Translations under genes and position numbers: made by a program
Source: Branchiostoma floridae
Taxonomy: Eukaryota > Chordata > Leptocardii > Amphioxiformes > Branchiostomatidae
Direction of reading: 5' to 3'
DNA length: 64,000 bases
Assembly (NCBI RefSeq): GCF_000003815.2
Contig: NC_049985.1
Span: 13,107,567 to 13,171,566, forward strand
Notes under the pieces: model-generated
What the model was told of the DNA's origin: nothing
Databases searched by the model: none
The model's input: only the letters and a program-made list of their open reading frames with translations
Shown here: piece by piece, positions 54,521 through 64,000 of the stretch
How the letters are laid out: each line of letters opens with the position of its first letter
Numbering within the stretch: position 1 is the first letter of the stretch

Positions 54521-57500
54521 CTGGAGCAATGAACAACACACACAATAAACAATAATGCAAGACAAGAAACAATACAACACAAATGATATTGATAATGCTT
54601 TGGGAACAATGTATTTAGTAAAATCAATCATTAGGTCTTTGAACCTTAGAATGTGAAAATGTTCTGTCATAAAGGTTATATAATTCTTTATGTTCAAATA
54701 CTTGTACATGTGACTTGACAAAATACTTGTATGATTATTCTACATGTAAGTACCGGCATAACTGATGATCAATGTTAGTGACTTTCATAAAACTCAATAT
54801 AATTCCAAGTCACGGATCTGAAACTCACTTTGCATCAGCAAAATAACCTCTTGATAAGGTTATAGACTATTTTGTGAGTTAAACATTTAATCATTTCTGA
54901 TTCCTTTTATGCTTCTTATATCTGAAACCAATCAACCACTCAAAGTACATGTAAATGAAATCCCTTTCCAACATTTTCAAGTATGACCAAGATCCCTTAG
55001 AAATGCAAATCGTCACAATTCTGCAGAAATATTGAGAACATTGATAACTTCTATTCCCCTATGATAATACATCTAGTCCCAGAGAAAAAATTGTTTTGGT
55101 CAGATGGAGACTTGAGATGATGATACAAAATCTGGATTTGGAAACATTAAAAAAAATACTGTTTTTTCAGTTAATCAGTGACCCTGCTTTGGAGAGACAC
55201 AGCATAAATTTACTGGCGCATTGGAGAAAGAAAATGTCAAAAGAGTTTCTCAGAAAATGAAAAACATAGCTCTCTCAAGAAGTTCAATACAATTTCCTAT
55301 TCAACCTGGCAACTCAGTATTTATAGATGCCTTTCAGCTATATTTCTGCAGCATAAATCAGAAAGTAGTGCTGTCATACTCTAAAGATTGTGATATATGA
55401 TCTTTCTGAACTAAAAACCTAAAAATAGGGAATTTAAAGGCCTGGAAAACCCACCCGTATGCAGCCTACTATTTACCACTAACCTCCAATAGAACTACTA
55501 CATTTATCCGGCCCATTTTCCATGTAATCCTTCAAACTTATTGACTTTCTGGATGTTCAATGCTGCAAAGTAGCCTACTTGATACAAGCTGGCCTGTAGG
55601 CCTCACTGCGCTTACTGAATACCCAAAATAGGGTTGTGACTTTGTGGTCTCAGCAATAAAAGACTCTTTATTGAAAGTCAATAGCTTCAGGCATTTAGGG
55701 GTTCATCCTAATGGCCGTCTCCTGTCTATAAAGAGACAGTTTGGCCCTCCGGTCCTAAATCTGCGTTAAGCCTGACTTTGGTCTGACATGGAAATGAGCT
55801 AATGATATATTAAGGTCTGTCTTGGACACTAATTTCTGAGCCAAGGGAAGGAAACTTTCTTTCTGTTTACCCAACTTTACCTTCTTAAAGGATCATGAAA
55901 AAAGATTGAACTAGCAATTCAAAAAAGTGCATTTTTAATATAACACCCACCCACACAGTCATTCTATTTTATGGACTTCAGCAGTGAAAACAAGTTTTCA
56001 CCAAATATATAATGAATGTTCTTCAGATACAAGCATGCACCTAAATTGGTTGTCTAAGGGGCAAGGGATTTTGAGTTAGAAAATGCTACTAGATACCCAG
56101 TCACTAGACATTTTTCACTGCATGGTTAAGAAGTCACAACAAACTTGCTAAAGGGCAAAAGTACAGCAGATGTAAGGTTATGAAGATGATGAAGGCTCCT
56201 GACTTTCACACTGCTCGTCAGTAATGGGCCATTGGGTAACAGCCAGAAACCACTTGCATTCTATAACTACACAATGTGTTTGCTCTTATTGCTGACAAAA
56301 AGGAATCAGTCTTGATGACATGATCAAGCTACTTTCAAAACTCCATTCCTAATGTCAAGAAGATACATTTACATGGAGGTTTGCAGGTCATCATTAGCCT
56401 TCCTTTCTGTAGTCCGGAAACAGCTTTATCAAAGAGAATCTTTCACAAGCTCTAAAACGCTTCCTCCACACGGGAGAAGTGACACAAATGGCCTGTCTGT
56501 TTGCTGTAGGCCGGTATGCTGGCCTTAATGGTCCTGTTCTGTTCTGGAAGGATTTGCAGTGTCATCAGAACTGGCAACCTAAATGGGCCAGGCATAACTT
56601 CATAGCAGGAAGTACATAGAGAAAGTCTTTGGTGAAACCATTGCTGCAGCCAAATGGTTCTGAAGGGCTTTCCCTGCCAATCTCAAGCTCCATAATGCTC
56701 ACTTGCATTGAACAGGAAATAGGTGGCAATGACTTGCCCTTGACCCTGTGGGCACCCTGTTGCCTTTAAGAGCTGTCATGGCAATTGGACACAGTAGAAG
56801 CAGTCAAAGAGGGAGATTTGAAACTGCCAGCACTTGCATTCCAACAGAATATTCAGCTTCAATAGACTGAACTAACTTGAACTTTCAGAGGAACATTTGT
56901 GGAAATCTTTGTTACACAAACATCATCCAACTAGTTCAAAGAATGCCCCACCCTCCTCCTGCTGAGTCCACCCTCCCCTACCTGATAAGTTAGCAGAACT
57001 GTATAGCATGATTGATTGTTTTAATCAAAAGTAAAAGTAGGATTATCTTGTTTCATATAAGCTTAAGTTATCAAAAATACCATGGCCACTGCCATATCTC
57101 TTTAGCAGTATCGTTTAAGCTGAAACGTGATCTCCAGAATACATTCCTCAGGTATGAATAAAACATTGTAATTTCAGTCTGCAACCCCCAGGTTAACGTA
57201 TAGCCTTTCCTGGCTACAACATCGCAATCTCCGGGATCAAAATCTGAACTGCTGATATCCGATAATGGCTGTCGACCCAAATCTTAAGCATCAACAAGAC
57301 CATAAAAGTTTTTCTATAAGGTGCCCTACTGTGACCTTTCAGGCTTGTTTTTGGCGGCTTTTCAAAGAGGACAATAAGACTTAGTGATCTTGCTTCAATC
57401 TGGTATACTTTGGCTGGTAAATGGACTTTAGTTGACCCCTACAACCATAGCTCTACTGTCTACAAGGGGATCGACTGCAACCTTGTCCAGGAATGAGGCT

Positions 57501-60500
57501 AATGGAACCTGTTGATAACTTTTATCAGATCAATCTTAGCACTGCTTAACAGTTTTACTGGACACCTTGATTGAAGAGATACTTTTACTGTGATGAAGTT
57601 TTTATGAGAATGTGATACATGATCCGAATATTGTGCCAGGTTACAACATTTTGAAAAAGCATTTGCATATTTTGCAAAAAGACCTTGGATATTTTGCAAA
57701 ATGACCTTGGAAAGTGTTTTTGGGTTTTTGGATGGTCGTTTGTTCTCCTTTTGGGTAAAAGACATCCTTCTTTAAAGAAAAACACAAAGCATTTGCTCTT
57801 CATGTGATGTAGTAATGCTCAATGAAAAAGATGGACAATATAACATTTATTGTTAGACACAACTAGTGCTAGACTAGTACTGCAATACCATGTAACCTGT
57901 GACATTTTGCTGACATCAGTAGAAAATTGTACTGACTGAGCAATAAACCTACCTGTAAGTGGACATCAATAAAAACTAAGATGGCTATCCCTTAGCGGTC
58001 CTTGGACTCTTTCATCTTGATTGTTTCATTAATAACAAGTGGTCTGCTAGTCTTTATTGAGGTTAAGCATTGTCTCAAGGGATTCACCACAAATCCAGCA
58101 ACCAATACTTTGCATGGAAAAACCCACAACGTTTTGTTACCTGTATATCATTGCTACAGATGCTATATATTCTAAATTTTCAAAAATTGCTTTTGTTCAT
58201 TTAGACAAGATATTGTTGAGATTATTCAAGGATAGCAAAGATATTGCAGAGGTTATTTATGGATGAACTGGTAGTGATTTCACCTGGATGCTGGAAGTGA
58301 TAACAATAGCCATGGTTTCAGCACCATGGAAAGTCCCTGTTTCATCTGTGATGCCATTTTGCACCATTTGTAGAAACGGTCGAAAGACGGACTGAATGGA
58401 TGATTATGATATTCTGGGTGTGCAGCTGCTAAGTTTTTAACACTTAAAAGTGTGATTTGTTCCCCAGCTACCCCTACACTGCCCTGGAAATTTTTGCTAA
58501 ACCTCTAAGCCTCTAGCACATCTTTACACTTCTGTCAAGACAGTTCTACCCAGATATACCCAGTTCTGCCCAACATGAACCAATCACAACTCAGCTATGA
58601 CTAACATCTTTAGATCTAGGGATCACCAATGGGGGCACGGAAGGTCATAATCTATGAACTCTTAATGGTCTTTGATCAGATCTTTACCTTCATCTTGATT
58701 CTATCACGGCCCCCATGGCTCCCCTCCAACCACATTACATCAATTCACCCTGGCATTCCTTCCCTTCATTCTACTCCATCATTTCCTGTGTGTCACAATT
58801 GAGCAGCCAAAGACTATTGCCATTAATAGATTCTACTAGAGGTCATAGTGAAAGGTAGGGGAGGTCAGAACCTGCTGCATTCATGAGTGTTAAAGGGGTC
58901 CCATGGCTTTTCTTCATCACACCACACCAATCATTGGTAGCCTTGAACCTGCACCTTTCCACTGAGTTATGAGGCTGATTTCCAGTCTTCCTCATCGTTC
59001 TGTCTGCAAAGGTGAAGCAGGAAGATCTAAAGGCTACAGGGTCAGGGATCTGGGACCATGGAGGTCAGGCAGGGAGATGTGGAAATTTAGTTAGTTCTTC
59101 ATTCATCCAAAACTGCTCCGTAGAGAAAAGGGGTGATAATAGAGGTGGAAATCACATTTTCAAGACTTAGTTGTCATCCATATCCAATGTCAATGTCTAC
59201 CCTTGTGGCCAGACTGCATTCCTTTGACCATCCTGAAACATTCAATGAAGTCTAAAAGAAAGACAAAGACATGATTTTTGATTCACACTTCTATGGTAAC
59301 ATTTCGAATACCAATTTTCAACAACAATGCTAACTTGAATAATACGAGCAGATCAAAGGAATATCATCCTACTTCATATGTCTGAACATAGTGATATAAG
59401 ATAACAGCCTGTCACAACTTCAAAAGAATCTGGAAAGCTTCTCTATCATTAAGTGCCAAATATCATTCAGACTGTTAAATTTCCAGAATATGAATGGTAA
59501 CAGTACAAATGTACGGTTTGCTTTGACATTATGCATAAACACAGTAAAGTTAATGTCCCAAATGTTGAGTGCACGAGAGGAAATTGTTCTTCTTTTGAGG
59601 AAAGGGAGGTTCACTAAGTACATGTGTAAACAGTTAACTACACTAGAGAAAATTGGTCTATTGAGAACAAAGCAGAATATCATCATAGTATTCATGATGA
59701 ATGAACTAAAACTATTGAAAAATACTTTAAAGTATTTCTCAATATGTACGTTATCATTAAACAAAATGGTTATATATGCCACAATGAAATTATGAAAATA
59801 TGAAAATATTATGAAGATACTGCAGTGTGGTCTTCGGGTGAGGAGCCCACATTACTTTTTCCAGAATTATGAGCAAACAATAATTAGTCTATAATTAGTT
59901 CTATAGCTAATTGTGAATCTAGAGGGTCAACTTACAGAATGTTATTGTGGCTTTCAATTAAACTAAAACCGTATGTTTAGGATAGCCTTACAGCACTGCA
60001 AGCAGTGATCAAAGCTAATGCCATTTGTGGTTACTAAACATCATGGACTGAATTCAGAATGCATCCATCACTGGAACAGGAAAACTCCATTACACTGATG
60101 AATACCATAATTTGATCAACTAAAGTAATGGACCCATTTGGGAAAGTTATTGAGAACTTTTCAATTTTTTTACAATCTGTCAGCGTGAAGAGAGATTTAC
60201 TATGTTCATGTAAAAAAACCCTGAAACTGCTACTGTAAACTACTGAGAAAAGAGCTTCTTGACAATGTTAGGTGATTATTGCATTTGTTTTGTAATATCA
60301 CGTAAAGTTCAAAACCTTCAACAGGACTTAATCCCAAAACAGTGGTCCTCTAAAGTTCAGCAGATATTTCCATACATAATGTCTTTCATCAGCTGTGTTC
60401 AATCTCCAATGGTGTTGAGCTGCCATCTGCATCGTCACATACATGTATACCAGAAAGCTTGAACAACTGATAAAAGTCTTTGGCCCTGCACGATTCGTTA

Positions 60501-63500
60501 ATCCAGCACAGACCTCCTTACTCGCCTCAAGAACATAACCTCAAACTGTCAGATATCATCTCTACTCATAACAGTGCACAAGAAAGGGAGAAAAATAGCA
60601 GGTTACGGGGGTTAGAAAGATGCAGATCTTTCAATCTATGCTGTATTGATCTGAGGCAGAGAAATAATGCCGCAAAGAACTGTTAGTGTTCCGACACACT
60701 GGATGATTAAATCAGTACCAAGGACAGAGAAACTGCATCTGGAATACAAGTCCATTTATCCACATGTTAAGAATTTTCCAATACAACCAATCTTGCGATC
60801 CAACAAAAGAGACTTAAAGGCCTCCTATGAGATAGGAGAAATACATTATCATAGCTTAAAGATATCTACAACACTATTCCATACATTACAGACAGCTTGA
60901 AGCTTATTTTTGCATTTCACCAAAGGAAAGTCATGAAGACACATGTACATGTACATGCAAACTTTATGAAAACTATACCGACAAAAGTACATAGTTGAAG
61001 GAAGATTGAGCTACTGGAACCATACTGTTCAATAGTACCCCAGCTAGAGTAATGGAGGAGAAAAGTGATAAAGGTGACAACGGTCACTACTTATTGACTA
61101 GCCTTGGGAATCTTGCCTTGTCAACTGAAAATATATTGTCCTGTCATAGTGATAAACCCACCATCTGGATACACTCCCTCCTAACAAATAGTAAAGGACG
61201 GGACTAGCTATAGCCAGCATACTTTTATCTGCCACTCGACAGTCCCTCTTTATTGAATGACCTTCAGAAAAAATTGCCAGTAGATGATAAATTCTCCACA
61301 GACAAGCAATAATATCCTGATAATAAAGCTGCACAGAAAGCTATCAAAGGGTTGACTGGATATTTTGAACATTAAGTGTGTTGCGTTGGACAGAATTTCA
61401 GCTGATTGTGGTCTGATTTTTAGGTTATTCTACATGTTAGATACCAGTATGGAATGGTACCATGTTTGGTTTTGTGAGGTATAAACATGTACATGTATGT
61501 TACAGACAAAAACATAACAAGACTGAAAGAAAATCCAAACATCCAAAACATAGGTCTCCACATAACAGTCCTGACATGTTTTTAATCTATCAACATTTAT
61601 TTCCATTGCATTGTGCTTGACAAACATTTTAGTCAGACCCAAAATTTACATGAAGGAATCCTGATTGAAGATAAAAATTAATCTATATTTTTTCTATTGC
61701 AGCTTGTGATACTTGTGCTAACATGCACCTGCATGATGTTTGTATGGCCAAGCAGCTGTATACATGTCTCTGCAGAAAGTAATCTTGTCTGGGAAATAGT
61801 TGTTACTTTCCTTGATCCTTCTTCAGGAGTTTGGATCAGAACTAGGGCTGTTGCCTCCGTGCTGACATGCACACATGTTCAGATTTACATGTACTTCTAA
61901 ATGATAAATAGGGACAGAGACTCCAATAAACCCAGACAAGGAGGACAGAACCCAGACTCCCACACAGACCATAGATCAGGAGGGACTGGCATTATCTATG
62001 GGACATGGGGGCAAGAACAACAATACTTCTGACCGCAACCGACTTAATGACGCCACAGTACGATAAGTCTGACTCCACCAGACTAGTTTACGTGCGCAGC
62101 CTTTAGCAATCGCGACAGCCATTGCTCATTCTTGTAAACATCAGAAGACCTTTGAGTACTTCTCCCTTGTAAAATGCTCTTGTAAAGTAGAGTTCAAAAC
62201 AGTCTTAGGATAATGAAAAATGCCTTTGGCTGACTGTCACAGAAAGTCCTTGGAGTCATGTGTATCGTGTTGCAGAGATGCCCCAACCAAAGGGCATGTA
62301 ATTTCATCCTGGGATGGTAATGTCAGTCTTGATTGATATTCAACGACAAGATTTAGACTAATCATTGTCAACTGCAACCAGCATGGCTACATGTAGTAAA
62401 GCTGGGGGCCAGAATAAGGTAATTGTGGGTTCCAACTTTCTAATCCTGGATACACGGGGTCACAAGCTTCATCTTTACTGTAATGTGAGGAAGAAAGCCG
62501 AAATCTCAGAGCAAGTAGTGGCACTGGCAGTATGGTTGGGTGATAGCTGGTCGCCCCTTTCTTACATTATAACAACAATGTCAGAGATATCCTAAGCTAT
62601 CAGAAAACCTATCAGTGTCCTTTTTTGAAATTTCATCACTTAATGCATACTACCATTTTACACATGCTACATTACAGCTCTCTTTTCCCTCACTAAATGA
62701 ACCTTGGTCATACATGCAATACATGGTACACCAAAGCATATTCAGACAGGCCCCGTTCATCCCCTTGTGCAATGAGAAGCTGCAGTCTGTCAGAGTTCCT
62801 TAGGAACAGCCTGACATTTGCCTGCTGCAGTAATGGTGGAGCCGAATCATCCCCAGGCAGCCCAAATTACACCCGACCTGCGCACCTCCTGATACCACCG
62901 CAATTAAAGGATCTGACAGAGACATATGCCGTGGATTTACACAATTTTGACTCAGATTCAAAATGGGCAAACTCTGTGAAGTGATGACTACCAAACTGTA
63001 ATAGTGATGACAATGTAGTACTAGGAGTGGGAGGGGGGCTAGTCAAGGAAAATAATCTCAAAGGTGTTGCCTCATTACACAATGTCATCCTATTCTTACT
63101 TAGGCAATAAATAATAGACTTAGCCTTATTGGTTTGCAAAATTATGTGAATTTATATTTCTCGTAAACTTTAAAGTCTACATTGTCAAAAGTAACACATT
63201 GTTTACACATACATCCACATATGCATGTATGCATTGATAGTACAATATCGTGTTCTTACTTTTTTAATTTACAATCATGATGAACAATATAACTTGAGAC
63301 ATGTTATAGAAACATAGCATTTATAAACAGAAGGCACCTTGCAGAAGAATATCATTTTCTCACCAGAATAAAACAAGGTTGAATGGTACCCTAGGCCATT
63401 ACCTGTACTGACAGTTTTGTTACACTACCGTGAATGGCTTTGGAATGGAAAATGGGATGTTCTGGCCATCAAACCAGATGTGGCGGTGCTCACTCTAATA

Positions 63501-64000
63501 GTTTTACACACTACGCTCTCTTCTTTTACAGCAGTGCCAGTAAAAGGACTCGACATGCACTGGTTAGACTGGTGCTGATGGGGTTTGTACAAAATACAGT
63601 GCCTTTAGGAATATTGGTATCTGGGACAGACCACTGGGAGAAGTACAGGGGTTTTCCATCGTAACAGAAAGTAGGACAGAGACAGAACATCACAATAGCT
63701 CCCCAAAAGAAGCCTACTTGTGAGTCTAAATATTCTATCAAAAGATTATATTAGACTATGGCATCATCAGGACATACCAACAAGCTAATGCATTGAAAGT
63801 TATTACTACAAAAATGTGATTCATGTATCTTTTTCTAAAATTGTAAAAACCTTGAAGTCATAAGCTACTTTACAAGCAGGAGGCCTGAATATACATGTCC
63901 ATATATAGTCTCTTACTGCTATTGTTAGTAAAAATCAGGTAAAAGATCTAGACTTAACATGCATCATAACTATGGGTATGAAGCGTGGCAAGCAAGCATG
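54521..64000. other. Presumed long 5' intron or upstream region of the KLHL gene, no gene recognised
   Basis: The first visible KLHL exon starts with a split glycine codon, so at least one BTB exon must lie upstream. No BTB-like text could be recognised on the minus strand through 64000. The region is AT-rich and comparatively poor in identifiable repeats. Scattered frames of 60-120 codons on both strands (for example 59420-59782 minus, 59490-59795 plus) overlap antisense and lack domain features. Confidence 0.6.

Noticed and set aside
54521-64000. Missing BTB exon(s) of the KLHL gene
   Set aside because: I looked on the minus strand for BTB-type text such as a CDV-hydrophobic-AH-R-VL pattern and did not find any with splice borders. 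An HMM search could still find a diverged exon.

Overview
The window is animal nuclear DNA. Genes are intron-rich with GT-AG introns, the background is AT-rich, and it is littered with small inverted-repeat elements, tRNA-derived SINEs and non-LTR retrotransposon tails. Single-copy genes of deuterostome type, together with kringle and hevein-like domain shuffling, suggest a cephalochordate (lancelet, Branchiostoma-like). That assignment is inference; no species-diagnostic locus was identified. A run of 100 N marks an assembly gap at 20888-20987. All exon models were read from codon phase, splice consensus and remembered family conservation, without transcript data.

Layout. (1) 364-8916, plus: AIFM1 (apoptosis-inducing factor), 5' end outside the window, with an unusually expanded Ala/Pro/Glu-rich linker built from phase-0 cassette exons. 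(2) 11963-16035, minus: WDR55, convergent with AIFM1, complete in 8 exons (438 codons before the stop). (3) 17945-23826, plus: PGAP2, head-to-head with WDR55, with two alternative coding first exons and two tandem repeat arrays grown from its own exon edges. (4) 25092-29432, minus: a predicted type II membrane protein with two kringles and a C-terminal hevein-like 8-cysteine domain. (5) 31847-33406 and 37493-41258, minus: two paralogous secreted double-kringle genes lying in a tandem segmental duplication (about 29440-35612 and 35613-43616). Paralogous empty sites allow several later insertions to be dated relative to the duplication. (6) 46253-54520, minus: the 3' part of a Kelch-like gene of the KLHL1/4/5 group (BACK domain and kelch propeller). 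Its BTB exons are not visible, and 54521-64000 appears to be intron or intergenic DNA.

How the genes relate. AIFM1, WDR55, PGAP2 and the KLHL gene are ordinary housekeeping or regulatory genes with no evident functional link. The three kringle genes are a local family sharing exon architecture (phase 1-1 kringle exons, with T/S-rich or Cys-containing companion exons). The most striking theme is structural: tandem duplications spanning exon-intron boundaries in PGAP2 (two places) and the KLHL gene, and transposon insertions at or beside splice donors in the kringle genes. The best candidate for new biology is the membrane-anchored kringle/hevein-like protein and its secreted, diverging neighbours, possibly a small recognition-receptor cluster.
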